Assembly (NCBI GenBank): GCA_007922225.1
Contig: ML680037.1
Coordinates: forward strand, 2,648,876-2,712,875
Direction: 5' to 3'
DNA length: 64,000 nt
Source: Emydura subglobosa
Taxonomy: Eukaryota; Chordata; Testudines; Chelidae
Shown here: positions 23,600 to 35,036 of the stretch, piece by piece
How the letters are laid out: the number at the start of each line of letters is the position of its first letter
Position numbering within the stretch: position 1 is the stretch's first letter
The notes under the pieces: model-generated
Databases searched by the model: none
Told to the model about the DNA's origin: nothing
What the model saw: only the letters and a program-made list of their open reading frames with translations
Position numbers and translations under genes: made by a program

Positions 23600-24548
23600 T
23601 GAAGTCCACATAAGAGAATGCATCTGTATCTATCAGATACTATAGACGAACTTAGGCATGGGCACAAGGTGGCAGTCGGTGTCAATTTCAGAGGGACGTC
23701 ACACCTCCTGCTACGTCCTGTGAGAACAACCTCTATTAGAGAGGAGATTAGCAGTCTTGGGATTCCCTGGACAAATATGGCAGTCCCAAAGTCGCGGGCC
23801 CCAGCCGTCAGGTGGGGTGGGGCAAACAAGCAGTCTATAGCCCCACAGCCCTCAGGTGGGCGGGGCAAGCAAGCAGTCTACAGTCCCTGGCCCCCAGGTA
23901 GGGTGGGGCGAGCAAGCAGTCGATAGCCTCTGGCAAAGGGGATGAATTGGGATACAGGCCCCCTGGCCCAGTGGGGTGTCTGCCACTCCAGGGCTTGTGT
24001 GGCTAGGGGATAGGGGAACATGGGCCCACCTGACTCCAGCCCAGGGCCTAACAGTGATGGAGTGCTTCACCACTGGATCGGCAGGATTCTGTCCAAAACG
24101 TGCCAATCAGTGCTCCACAACAAGCACAGCTGGACCATGGTCGGCTATCCCTGGGCTTCTTCCAACCTCATCCCAAGGTGTAGCAGAGTCCCAGGGTTGT
24201 CCTCCGCCTCCTCGGGGTACACAGCCTGTGACAACCACAGCAGTTCCTTGGCATCGGGCCTCCCTGGCAATTCTGGTAGTTCGGAATTGTCACTGGAATG
24301 TCAGGAGTCTCTGGTGGGCTCAGGGACTGGCAGCAGGCAGGAGGTGTCTGTCTCTCTTGGTGTCTGCTGCTCAACTGAGGTACCAGGCCTGCCTCCTATG
24401 CTTCCGGTTCCTGTCCCACCCCTCTGCTTCTGATCTGGTGGGCATAGACTTCCAAGTTCCACCCACCAGGTGGTGGATGGCCTTTCCTCAGTGTCAGTCT
24501 CAGATGGAGGCCACATCTCCTGCCTACAGATACTTACTCTGTTTTTAG
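23600..24548. mobile_element. GC-rich decayed repeat, possibly LTR-retrotransposon derived
   Basis: A CpG- and GC-rich block in AT-rich surroundings with segments such as TGTCCTCCGCCTCCTCGGGG and CCACCTGACTCCAGCCCAGG that I recall as repetitive in turtles. It lies next to the gypsy pol remnant (24580-25090, -) and may be the same element's downstream part. Its long open frame on + (23976-24548, 190 codons) has no recognisable domain and I do not treat it as a gene. Confidence 0.35.
23798..23927. repeat. Three tandem copies of a 43-bp unit
   Basis: The motif CAAGCAGTC(T/G)A(T/C)AG begins at 23827, 23870 and 23913, spacing 43 bp each time, with GG(T)GGGG upstream and CCC(C)A(G/C)-rich joints. 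Units differ by several substitutions, so the array is not recent. Confidence 0.85.
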
Positions 24549-24579
24549 GTCAAATGATAACTATATCTTTAGAGTTTCA

Positions 24580-25090
24580 CTATGAATTTTTGTTTATGTG
24601 GCGATGAGATTCAGACTCTTTTTTTGTATTTCTGTTCAAAGTTTGTGATCTGTTTCTATTTGGATACAAAGCATAAGCGTGCCTGTGAAATTTCGCACAT
24701 CCATGGGGCACCTAAATATTCTTTTTGAACTATGCATATTTTTGCTCAGTCTCAGTCATCAATCTTGCAACATATGGCACAGAAAGCCAAATTCCTGTCT
24801 TCTGTTCTACTGAAGGAACACTGCCCCAAGGCCATCCTTAGAGGCATCAGTAGAGACCAAGGTGCTTTTGTCTGGATCAAAAAATATCAGCAAAGGTTCA
24901 TTGATTAGAATGTACTTCAGTTTCATCCATTCATACTCGTGTTCTGTTCCCTTATGGCCATGCCTTGTAGCAGTGTCCTTGAGCACCACAATCTTTGCTG
25001 TCACATCTATATGAATTTTCCCAGGGGCATAAACATTCATGGTTGAGTTTCCTAACATAACTTCAAAATGGGCCTTCCCATGACGCTTTT
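24580..25090 (-). pseudogene. Ty3/gypsy retrotransposon pol remnant (RT end / RNase H)
   Basis: Minus-strand 25058-24807 reads ...MNVYAPGKIHIDVTAK, then NEPLLIFFDPDK and STDASKDGLGAVFLQ. This is the RT-RNase H junction of Ty3/gypsy elements, where the D of STDAS (24848-24846) is the first RNase H catalytic aspartate. A TAG follows at 24809-24807. In another frame ARLMTETEQKYA appears (about 24777-24732), then a stop and YLGA, and KFHRHAYAL near 24690, corresponding to the normal 'ASR(x)MTxTEQRYA...KFHRY(x)YG' course. The pieces are in order but split by stops and frameshifts. A young host gene is excluded by these breaks. Confidence 0.75.
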
Positions 25091-25775
25091 TTCAAAGCTC
25101 TTCACTTTTCTTTGCGTATTCTGGCCCTTCCCTGAGCAGCACAATCATCTTCCCCTTTACCCCTAGTAAAAACCAACCACTTTGTACCCCATCTTTTCTC
25201 ATCCAGGGAAACCCTACGAGTCAATCACCCACCTAGCTTCCCCCATTACCTTTTGAAGGCCTAATCCACTACAGCTCCTCTTCCCCAGTTCAGATGTAGC
25301 AGCTCCTCTATGCTTCAGAGAAGCACTAAGCCAGGGACAGAGCTGACCTTGCATTTTTTTGTTGGAGGCTTGAAATTCATTCTCATTTCAAACTGCCCTC
25401 CAAAAATATGAGTGAAATATTTGGGACTATATACTGGAGTCAAAAGCAAAATCCCACATTTGTGCCCACACTGAATTGTCCACTTGTGCACTTGAGTAAT
25501 TTTTGAGCATGTACAGATACCAGTCTGGGTCCACACAAATGAGTTTTCTGCTTGTAGAGTTTGTGGACTCCGTTAAGGAGGCTGATAGGAAATTTGGCTC
25601 TGAAATTCTAAGTGCACGCAATAAGGAATCCACAGCCCTTCTGCCATGCCGACTGTTTACATTATGGCCTTCACGCCCACCTTTTTGCTCTCTGGTTTCG
25701 TCCCATTTTGTTAAATCTTTCCAGGATTCCAGATGCTCTGTTCTGAGACAGAGCTCTTAGCCAGGCAGCACGCGG
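25091..25775. other. Unassigned noncoding DNA
   Basis: No repeat end or coding motif recognised; may contain further unreadable parts of the gypsy remnant. Confidence 0.35.
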
Positions 25776-26165
25776 GAGAGGGCAGGAGTCTGTTAAGGAG
25801 TGGGAGTAAAGACGACAGCATAGGTAGAAGACTGCCAGTAAGTGGGAGGGAAGGCACATTGAGATGGGCACAGGATAAGGAGAGGTAGGGGAAAGGGCAT
25901 GGGAAAAGGAAAATCTGTCTCGGGGGGAGGTAAGGAAAAGGAGAAAGAGCAAGGCTATCAGGAAGAGGTAGAAAGTCTGTCTGGGAAGAAATAAGCATGA
26001 GGAGGAGTGAATCTGTCTGGGAAGTGGGATACAAGAAAGAGGGGTCTGTTCAGAAGGAGAGTGGGGATTAGGACAAGGGGGGGGGGCTGTGCTGTCTGAG
26101 AGTTAAAGCAGGGAGAAGGTGTTATCAGGGAGGCGAGGAACAAGTCTGTCCTGAAATTGAGGGCA
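25776..26165. repeat. Purine-rich degenerate minisatellite
   Basis: On + the strip is about three quarters A/G and is punctuated by a (G/A)TCTGTCTGGGAAG-like motif at 25788, 25913, 25975, 26011, 26044, 26091 and 26144. Spacing is irregular (33-62 bp where dense). Minus-strand open frames here are periodic (QTD...LLP) as a result and are not genes. Confidence 0.6.
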
Positions 26166-26780
26166 GTGAAAGGTTTAGATGCAGTGAATCAGAGCAAAAG
26201 AACCTTTTTCTTCAACAGTACAACATTCCTCTTGATGGGAAATTGCACTATTCTTGTTGCTTCCATACTGTGCTGGTTCCATTTTTCTCCTGCAGTCCTT
26301 ATTTCTTCCCTAGGCCTACTTGTTTCTTGAACTGCCAGGTGTAAGTTCATCTGTAAAAAGCAGGTCCATATTGCCTTGGAAATCTTGACCACAGAGGCAG
26401 CTCCTCTGCCTTCCTTGTCACATCTCAGTATCTCTTCTGGTGACAAATCATCAAAATGCAGACCCTGTTAGCTCTCAGGCCTTTGTACACTCAGGGTTGC
26501 AGGGATGTATTTCACGTGTGTGCATTTGCCTAGGAACTGTAGCTGTTCACATTATATTTTCTTGTATTTATTTTTGTTAGTATGTCTGAACGTATTTCCC
26601 ACAACCAGCAATTCTCTTCTTGTTGGTTGTACACATGTAGTGAATAACTTGTCTCCTAAGAATATCATTTCACTTACAAGACCTGACACTTCTCTGTTTA
26701 GAATCAAGACATTACTTTTTTTTCAGTACTTTAATTCATGTTAGCAATAATAATATTACTTAGCACTAATAACGTAGACA
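26166..26780. other. Unassigned noncoding DNA
   Basis: Nothing recognised, except that it lies where the rest of the neighbouring Harbinger transposase would be expected. Confidence 0.4.
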
Positions 26781-27083
26781 TTAGCAGGTAACTAGTACTA
26801 AGTTATTGCTTTCTACAGCTCCAGATTCTATCAGTATACATTTGTATGACATCCCAATCATTTCTTGGGCCCAGGAGTGGTGCTCCACCATCTGCAGCTG
26901 CACCGTGAATGCTAACAATAATCTTGAATTGGTTCTTGCTGTATCCCACAGCAATCTGTCCTCCAAGAAATCATCATTTCCCCCATCAATTAAATTCTTC
27001 TTATGGCTCTGCAAATACTGGAGGCTTACGTGTCCTGGGCTTGCAATGCTTATGACAATAGTGCAGAGCTGTGCAGGCACCAT
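26781..27083 (-). pseudogene. Harbinger transposase N-terminal remnant
   Basis: An open frame of 100 codons starts MVPAQLCTIVISIASPGHVS, continues QSHKKNLIDGGNDDFLEDR and then LQMVEHHSWAQEMIGM. The last part resembles the 'VDxRFWARETSTDWWDR' segment upstream of the DDE domain in vertebrate Harbinger transposases, and the hydrophobic opening resembles their N-terminus. No catalytic residues are present. The similarity is by eye and modest; chance remains possible. Confidence 0.45.
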
Positions 27084-27300
27084 GCTTATGGTGGACAGTG
27101 AAGAGGGCCATGGCGGTTTGTGGGATTGTTTAAAAAGGCATGAAAATTATGGGATATAGATGACATTATGGGATGGAGACAGTTGCACACTGGGAAGTTG
27201 ATCCCTTTCTCCTATTCCCCCCTGCCCCACCATGCATTGCCAAAACTTATATCGGCGTAACTTGCGGCCATCCAAAGTTTGTAATGTAGACATGGTCTTT
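26790..27300 (-). mobile_element. Truncated Harbinger-like element
   Basis: On - the block begins near 27298 with CATGTCTACATTACAAACTT, a Harbinger-style TIR, runs through a leader, and enters a possible transposase N-terminus at 27083. No matching far end is found, so only the 5' part of an element survives. The leader includes CGCCGATATAAGTTTTGG, similar to the outer part of MITE family A. Confidence 0.5.
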
Positions 27301-30300
27301 ATAGCCCAATGAGGTGCACAACAAAAGCATAGTAGAAAGCACTCTAACGTCACAGTTTTACCACCCATCCATCCCATCTTACTATATCTTGCCTGTTGTT
27401 GAGTAGAATAGTTTAGGTCCTGAACTGATTCCAAATGGTGGTCTTTGAAAGCAAAACCCATGACAGGGCAGATTAAGTGGGTACATCTTAGAAGGCATTT
27501 ATTGGAACACCTCATGTGAAAGCAGCTCATGTGAGATTCTAACTTTGCAAGTACAGACCAACATCTGACATTTTTCTCTCTTTTCAACCTCTTGTCTGAG
27601 GATTTACACAAACATTCTTAATATTAGTGCAGTCCTCTTGCCATTTTGGGAACCTACTAAAAGCGGTTTCCACTGGCAACAGCCCAGAAACAGCAGCCGG
27701 GAAAAAATGACAATGTAAAAAGTTTTATTGGTAACTCTGAATTGTCAAGGCGGCTCTAGAAAAGAGGAGAACCTACAGGGCCCCAAAGGTCTGACTAACT
27801 TGGGTGCCTGAGGCAAAAACAGCTTGTTGTGGGCAGGCCAGGGAAGAGAAAGAAAAGTGACTGGTGTGCCAGGACAGCCAACTACAGGCCCTGGATGGCC
27901 TTAATAAGGCTGGCAACTGGCTAGACATACTCACGGAGCCTGGACAGGCACAGTGGGAGAGAGCAAGTCATTGGCTGCAGGGAATCAGCTTCCAGCAGCA
28001 GGATGAGGCACATCCCATAACTGCTCTCTGAGGGGAGGCAAGAAAGTGCACCAAAAACCCTGGGCCTATTCATCCTAAAGTGAGCCCCAGCTATACAAGG
28101 TCCCATGAGAAAGCCTAATTTCTCTGTTTCAGAGATCCACCTGCTGGAAAAACTCATCCTGCTCAAGGAAAAGTTAATATATCCAGTAAGCGGGAAGGAT
28201 AAATCCTACAGCACCCAGATCTAGCTGTGGGCAAACACACAGGCATTTCACTAGGCACTCCCATGTGCCAGGGAAATTAAGGATGTGAAAATAAAACGGG
28301 GGATGCCAGTAAATGTAGATAGATACTGAGAAGGAAAAATCCTGCACATTGGCATTATTAAGAAGTACTGCACAACTGAGCCAGGGAGATCAGTGCTCAG
28401 TATTTACAATATCACCTGTCACATCTCAAAAAGTGTTAGCGGCATGTTAACAGACCAAAGGCACAAATATTTCATCAAATCCTTGGGCCCAAAACCAGAC
28501 ACTTGCGAGTCACTGTATCAGTGGTCCTATATTGTAAGAGGATGATTACTTCACAAGATTAAAAAAGAAAAAGGATTTTGCTACACAGCGCCCAATGTGC
28601 GATCATTGAAAACGTTTTATTCCTCACCTAAGTTAACTGAGCAATGTGATTTCCAAGGCAAGATTTCACAATATATGTAGTAATGCACAGGTATGTATTG
28701 AAAATTTATTCGCGTGCCCTGATTTTTGTGTGAACACGTTCACCATTTCTGAGTAGGGTGTAGGCAAGGAGGCAGATAGGGCCTGTAATCAAAGTAGGGC
28801 ATAAACTGCAGGTACAAGATGAATAAATCAAGGTGCCATTGACTTTAGGTCACTAGTGCCGACCATTATGTTGTTCTGCACACAAAGAGCAATCACAAAA
28901 CTTTCAGTGAGAATGACTTATTTAAGATGAAGAGAACCACAAAACCAGAAGGGACAAAAGTAACGTTTCAAGGAGAGAGCGCACAGCATGCATCTCTGAT
29001 AGCAGTCTGCACTCAGCCCTGAGAACAAAAATGGCTGCTGAACACAGGGAGTAGGCTTAGAAATGTAAAACGTAGAGTATGCAAAAACAAATGGCTTCTC
29101 AGTGTCTCAGCCACATACACTACACCTATTACTACCCTCTCCAAGTTGTATATTTTGTATATTATATGGCACTAGCAAAATCACCAATGTAAGAAAGTCA
29201 CTTTCTTCCAATGTGTTCAATGCACCATCTCCTGCCACAGGCCTTTATCAATATTTCAACCTTATTTGTCTTCTGTAAAGTATTATTTGTACTTCTTATC
29301 GCTGCTTTAAAAATGATTAAAATATTATAATTTTTCAAATGATCCATGTAAAATATTAGAGGAGCATATCTTTGTCATGCTGAGTCTGACTGGCAAGCTA
29401 TGCCGAAGGGATAATGGAAGGTGCCCCTAACATCATGCAGCTTATTTTCAATGACTCTTCACTTATGAAATTTGTCTTTCATATCCAGACAGCTTATCAG
29501 GTGCTGCCTATGTGATATCCCAACAGGAACTGCAGACATACCATACACCTAGATAACCTCCCAAGAATAAGCTGTGAAAATTGCATGAAAGGTCAGATGG
29601 GGGAGCAGTAGGATCATGGGCAGGGAACAGAGCAGCAGGAGCTAAACAAACATTCTTGTTGCAAGTCCCCAAGTCTCCTGTGTGATTGCAGTTTGATCTG
29701 TGAAATTCAGGTCACTTGCCAGGTTTGTGTTGCTACATTAAACAGCATTACAGGAGAAGCAACTTTACAATGTACAAGGCTTCAAATGAGTGCTACAGCC
29801 AAGAAAGGAAGAAAAAAAAGGGCCACAAACATTTGAAACACATTGACTGGTCAATGCTGAATTGAAAATTAAACCAAATGGGAGGTGAGTTTAAATGTGG
29901 TACTTCCCAGTAAGAAATTATGATAGCTGATTGAAAGTGAGGTACAAATCTGAGGTGTAAGTGATTATGAGTTAACTGGGAGAAAGATACAACAAGGGAC
30001 ACTTACCATTGTAATGGAATTTGTAAAACACTAAAAAGAAAATAAAAGTAGGCTGTCTCTACTGGGGATGGTAAAAAGACAGAAAAGTTGCAAAATTGGG
30101 AAACTCAAATGATCATATATGAAAATACATAGGACTGAATTTTCAAAGGGGCCTCAGCCTGGATAATGAACCTGTAATTTTGTTCTTACAAACAAATGTG
30201 AATGCAGTTTTGTGGGTGCAATCAGATGTGAGCACCAAGTATAGACTGTAGATGTCTAAATATTTGATTTGTGTGGGAAAACCATCTAACTTTTAATGTA

Positions 30301-31386
30301 GCCAACAAAAAGAATAGCCGTCACAAAATTTGGTTCATAATCCCACAGAGACAGAAAATTGCAAATATAAATAATTAAACATGACTCAAAGTGGGCTTAT
30401 TCTGGAATTAGGACTTGAAAATATGTACACTAAAATTCAAAAAAGGAAGTAAAAACAGTGCTACCAAACAGAAGCTGTTGTACATAACATCTTCCTTCAC
30501 GTGGGCTAAACAAAAAACATTTGAAAATATCACAATGTGTATCTATTAAACTCCCATTCTTGCTGAGAAAGGCTGGTGTCAAGCTCAGACACTGCACAAA
30601 AGGTCAGTCAAGGATATTAGTAATAACTTCTGGGATATTTGTTATAGGAGCTGGGGTAGTCTTTCACCTGTTTTTCTAAGGGATACACTATACCCAATTA
30701 GTTCTTCCTTACCTCTGAGCAAATTTCATTATCACTTTATATTTTCTCACGATCCCTATAAATATTCATTGAGAGTTTATTTAACCCACTGTTTTGTGCC
30801 AAATGCATAACTATTCACTCTAACTCACATTTTTCTACTGGATCTTCATGTTTCACTGTCATACTTTCTTTTTTTTAGACACATTTATTTCACAATTTAA
30901 TAATACTAAAAGACAGTCTCCTTTTAAAAAACTTTTTAAACCACATTATTTCTGGACTGAAATCTAACAAGAGATATATAACCTCTAGAAGAATTTAAGA
31001 TAATTATAAGCATAAATTAAAAGATTATTAGTTGTTTGGCAAAGTTTCCTATGTGTTCCGCTTTTTCTTCTGATCTTAAATCTATTTATACCAGATAAGA
31101 CAACAGTTAAATTCCTTGCAGCAATTATACTTCTTTTAGACTCAAATCGTCCAGTCGGCACTTTTAATTCATGTTACCAACAGCAGCAGAACACTTTTCA
31201 TTTTTGGAGACGTCCTCCAAAAGGAAAATATTTTAAGGGATGCCTCAAGAGAGAAAACAATAAGATTTTAGTGGAGTTATGCCCCAAATAACCTCTTCAG
31301 TTCTGTCATGTGTCCACAGCTCAAACTGGACTGGCGCACAGTAGCTTGATAAACTGCAATTTCTTCTTGATGGCAGCCATATTGAG
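27301..31386. other. Unassigned noncoding DNA with one probable old repeat (30131-30300)
   Basis: Most of this 4 kb shows no gene or repeat end. 27700-28170 is moderately GC-richer without a recognisable domain. 30131-30300 (ATTTTCAAAGGGGCCTC ... GTGGGTGCAATCAGATGTG) resembles a dispersed repeat I recall from turtles. Confidence 0.35.
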
Positions 31387-31451
31387 TTAAATCCTGGCCA
31401 AACTGAAGTCAACAGACGTTTTACCATTGACTTCAGTGAAGCCAAGATTTC
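31387..31451. repeat. Short hairpin repeat, AAATCCTGGCC type (copy 2)
   Basis: AAATCCTGGCCAAACTGAAG pairs with CTTCAGTGAAGCCAAGATTT; the inner 11 bp (ACTGAAGTCAA / TTGACTTCAGT) are perfect. Same family as 2771-2835. Confidence 0.65.
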
Positions 31452-32170
31452 ATGCATTGTCTCCAGGATCTAAGATTTAAAAAAACCAAAAAGTTACAAA
31501 GACAACATTCACAACATTAACAAAGTGTAGCCAGTGCAGTAATGTCTGCTTCAGTCTGCGGACAATTTAAAACAATATTTCTGAAAGAAGACTGTCTCTG
31601 TTCAACCCAATGGGACATTGATGTTGAAACGTAGTGTCCACAACTGAAATGTCAGATTTGTTTGGAACAAATGCCACCAGTTTTTTGGTTTTTTTTCCAA
31701 ATCCAATCCCTGCAGCCAGCAAGCCAGAGATAAGGAAGAGAGCTGAGTAAGACATCAGAGTCCAACCAGGAGGGAGCCATGCCCAAGGATCTAAGTTGAA
31801 CATGCCTGCTTATATTTTTAACAGCTCCACAGTCAGCTGTGGACTGCATCATATTCTGGCAACTCAAGTGTGTGGCAACTCAGTTGTGCATTCAGTCTAG
31901 AAGAGCACTGCTTCCACCCCCACTTCGACTCCAGCCTATAAGAGAACTATTACCTACGTTTTGAAGAAGCTATTCCATCTCGCCTTGCTAGGTTTGATTT
32001 AAATATACACCTTCAAGAATTTGCACCAGCAGGTCTTACATGCTTATGCAGGCTCCAGACCAGAAATGCATTTACCTACATGTTTAACTGTTAGCACTGA
32101 GTAGCTCCATCAGCTTCAGTGGGACTACTCATGTACTTAAAGGTAAGCACATACTCCAGTGCTTTGTTGC
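31452..32170. other. Unassigned; old repeat-like end at 32085-32170
   Basis: TTCAGTGGGACTACTCATGTACTTAAAGG ... CAGTGCTTTG near the right edge (broken here by an ellipsis) resembles old dispersed amniote sequence. The minus-strand frame 31803-31567 has a hydrophobic run but no recognised family. Confidence 0.3.
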
Positions 32171-32660
32171 ATCACTGCCATGGGTGGCAGGTATAATAGG
32201 CCAGAGGAGAGTTAGCCCCACCTCTTCCCATCCCTCATGGGCAGCAGGTAATGGAGGTTGGGAGGCTGGGCCGCGGTGGGGCTCAGAGTTCCTCTGGCCG
32301 GCTGGGACTCAGGGGTTGGCCATGGCCAGCCAGGGATTGGGGCTCCTCCGGACTGCTCTGAATGTGGGCTGCTCCAGGCACTGTCAAGCTGGCTAGGGTT
32401 CAGGGCTGCTCCAGGTATCAGCCGGGGTCCAAGAATGCTCGGGGCATCGACTGGTGTTCACGGCTGCGCCGGCAGGACGGTCAGCAAGAGTAATGGGGGG
32501 AGAAAGGGGTGGAGTGGGGCATCTATTGACAGAAAGTTAATACTTTATCCAGTGAAGTAAGGCTCTCTTTGTGCTGGGTGGGGCAGGGCCTCGGGTAGAA
32601 AGAGCGGGCCAGGGGCTAGCCTCCCTGAAGTCGGGTGCATGCACTGCCCATGATCACAGC
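32171..32660. mobile_element. hAT element, TSD ATCACTGC/ATCACAGC
   Basis: The element is 32179-32652 (474 bp). Start CATGGGTGGCAGGTATAATA and end ...GCATGCACTGCCCATG share an inverted CATGGG(T/C) terminus. Octamers ATCACTGC (32171-32178) and ATCACAGC (32653-32660) differ at one base. GC-rich and noncoding. It carries an AT-richer 52-bp insert-like segment (32523-32574) that is the inverse of flanking DNA at 32839-32890. Confidence 0.75.
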
Positions 32661-32890
32661 TTCAATCAAGGAACAGAGACAGCACTATGTGACTGTGCTG
32701 ATCAATCACAGCTAGGCAGTACATCTTACATTTAAAATATTTTCATTCAGTCCACTGAGGGAAAAATTCAAGAAGATGTTTCCAAATATCTTCGGATAAT
32801 GAAAATGTTTGAAGAGGCAATGATCTGATATTCAGCAAGCAGAAAGAGAGCCTGGCTTCACTGGATAAAGTATTAACTCTCTGTCAATAG
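32523..32890. repeat. 52-bp inverted duplication spanning a hAT boundary
   Basis: 32523-32574 and 32839-32890 are reverse complements at 48 of 52 positions, with 264 bp between. The core is AGTTAATACTTTATCCAGTG on +. One arm is inside the hAT at 32179-32652 and the other is outside it. Confidence 0.92.
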
Positions 32891-34722
32891 GAGACATAGA
32901 TCAGTGCTGTATATATTTTGAAAAGGAGAATAAGATGTATTTATGGGAATACATTGACTAAAGAATCAGAATAATGCACCAAACACTTCAGATTAATGGT
33001 TCCCACTACATTGTAGTTACACCAGTGGTTCCCAGAGTACTGGACATCAGGCTTTTAGGTTTTCCATTATGATGTACCTCCATGCTAAATCTTGTGCAAT
33101 GTCATTGCCCATTCAAAGAGTGTGTGTTCTAACACATAATGGAGTTTTAAATGTTCCAAATCCTAAAGCCTGTAGCAGTGTGGTTTGTACCAAACCAGTC
33201 ACAGCTGGTACATCTAAGCCCTTATTCCACTAAACTGGTATAGTTGCTCAGTAAGAATGGGAATAGCATCCTTTAATCACCTTCTACGAGTGATTATGTC
33301 CCACCCATTAAATTCCATTTCATGTTGCTCTCTGTCAAGATCAGTGACATCACTTGGAACTGTGGGTTAGTGTCTTTACTGAAGACATCCAGATAGCCAT
33401 TCAGCCTCTGACACTATTCCAGTTTATAACTTTGAAGTTGTTTTCATATATTTTTAAACATGTATTTAAATGCTTCTCTTAAAAACCTTAAATACATATT
33501 TTAACAGATTGCTGCAAATGGCCTTTTTAAGATTCTTTGACAGGTCAGAGCATACCCCCTTGGATTATTAATGAGACGAGCAGGCAAAGTCTTTTCAGAG
33601 AACACAATCCTTTTTAAAAAAAAAGCCTCCCCAATAGAGCATGTATAGTTACTACCCAGTACAACAGGACCCGTCTCCCATCTGAACTATATTATTTGAA
33701 ATAATTCAACCTGTATTGTAATGTGGGATTAAATTTCCCAATTCTTATTTAATCAAATTTAGTTAAGTGTGCTGAATTGCTTCAATAACATTGTACCTAT
33801 TCCTAGAGACTTTTGCACCCCTTTCAAAATACATCTCAAGGAACCCTTATTAACAGAACCAATCAAAATCTCAATAACTGGTCAACAATTTAAACAACTG
33901 TAAAACAAAGTAGCTTTAGTGAGTTTTAAGAATCACCCATAAATCACAAGAAAATGTGAAAATTACTTTTCCTTTCCAGGAATGTGTTGCACTATAAATA
34001 TAATCTGCTAAATCTGTCTGTATGACTGTAACTCCTTCTGAACTATTAAGAGTTGAAAATTATTCAATAAACCCATCCCAAAGTAGATTTGCAGTAAGGT
34101 CTTAAACTTGATCTGGGACCTCAAGGACAAGATAATTTGCCATTCTTAATGACATTTACCTTATGGCAGGTGTCACCAGGTTGCTGTTACATACAGTCTT
34201 CCAAGTTTTTCACTTTTTTGTTTTCCCTATTGTTCAAGCTAATGGTCAGTCTTGGGAAGACGTCTTAGTTTGATTATGCAAGAATCAGCAATAAGGTTTG
34301 CTCTTTGCTAGTATCATTCTTGCTCACTAGAAAGGAGTAAAAAGAATTTGTAAAGTAAGTGTTAATTAGTTTCACACGTCTCAAAAATAAACCTCTTGAG
34401 GTTTTACTCTGTGTGCCCTGCCCATTTTTCAGAAGCCTGCCTGTGTTAAAAAATTGGACGTCTCCACATTTTAAGTGATAAAATAAAGCAGAGAGAAAGT
34501 TGGTTTGATTTTGGAATGCTGTGTTTGGTTGTGTGGAGAATCACACAATGCTCATCTTAAGTAGAGCTTAGTTTATATTGCCAGGGAAAGAGGAAAGTAG
34601 TTTACTTTCACTGGCAAAATTAGTGCACAAATCAGTGTTATGTGACTTTTTTATAATCAATACCACTGATTTTCACTACTTTATAAGATAATGGCATTAC
34701 ATAGTGTAAGTGTGACAAATAC
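32891..34722. other. Unassigned noncoding DNA
   Basis: AT-rich. A single hAT-like end motif (CAGTGGTTCCCAGAG at about 33025) has no partner. Otherwise nothing. Confidence 0.4.
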
Positions 34723-34965
34723 ATCTAAAGCAATGGTTTTCAAACTTTTTAGGCTGCATACCCTTTTCCAAATAATGTAGTCTACCGCGTACCACCATCC
34801 AAGATAGGGTCATGATATACTTATGATTAGATTGCCAAGTCTTACTAAATAAAGTGCGTTGTCTGCCATTACAGGATTTTTCTCGCATACCCCGTCCCCC
34901 CGCGATGAGAGCTACTGTATCCCTAGTGATATGCGTACCCCAGTTTGAAAACCATTGATCTAAAG
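34723..34965. mobile_element. hAT element, TSD ATCTAAAG, perfect TIRs
   Basis: The element is 34731-34957 (227 bp). Ends CAATGGTTTTCAAACT and AGTTTGAAAACCATTG are exact inverse copies over 16 bp. Perfect octamers ATCTAAAG at 34723-34730 and 34958-34965. Subterminal GCATACCC / GCGTACCCC strings are repeated inside. Noncoding. Confidence 0.93.
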
Positions 34966-35036
34966 TAATATTCCTTTTCCCAGTATTGTTTTCAAAACCC
35001 CGCAGAATTCTTAAAGCTGTGTTTTGACCCACAGCA

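Noticed and set aside
23976..24548. 190-codon open frame on +
   Set aside because: It lies in a GC-rich decayed repeat, overlaps other open frames on both strands and shows no recognisable family motif.
27147..27611. 154-codon open frame on -
   Set aside because: It crosses the terminus of the Harbinger-like remnant (27298), so it mixes flank and element; no domain.
31567..31803. Minus-strand frame with a hydrophobic run (MSYSALFLISGLLAAGIGFG)
   Set aside because: It looked like a membrane segment, but it has no family match I know, no splice support and sits in ordinary noncoding sequence.
33020..33040. hAT-like end CAGTGGTTCCC
   Set aside because: No inverted partner or target duplication was found nearby.
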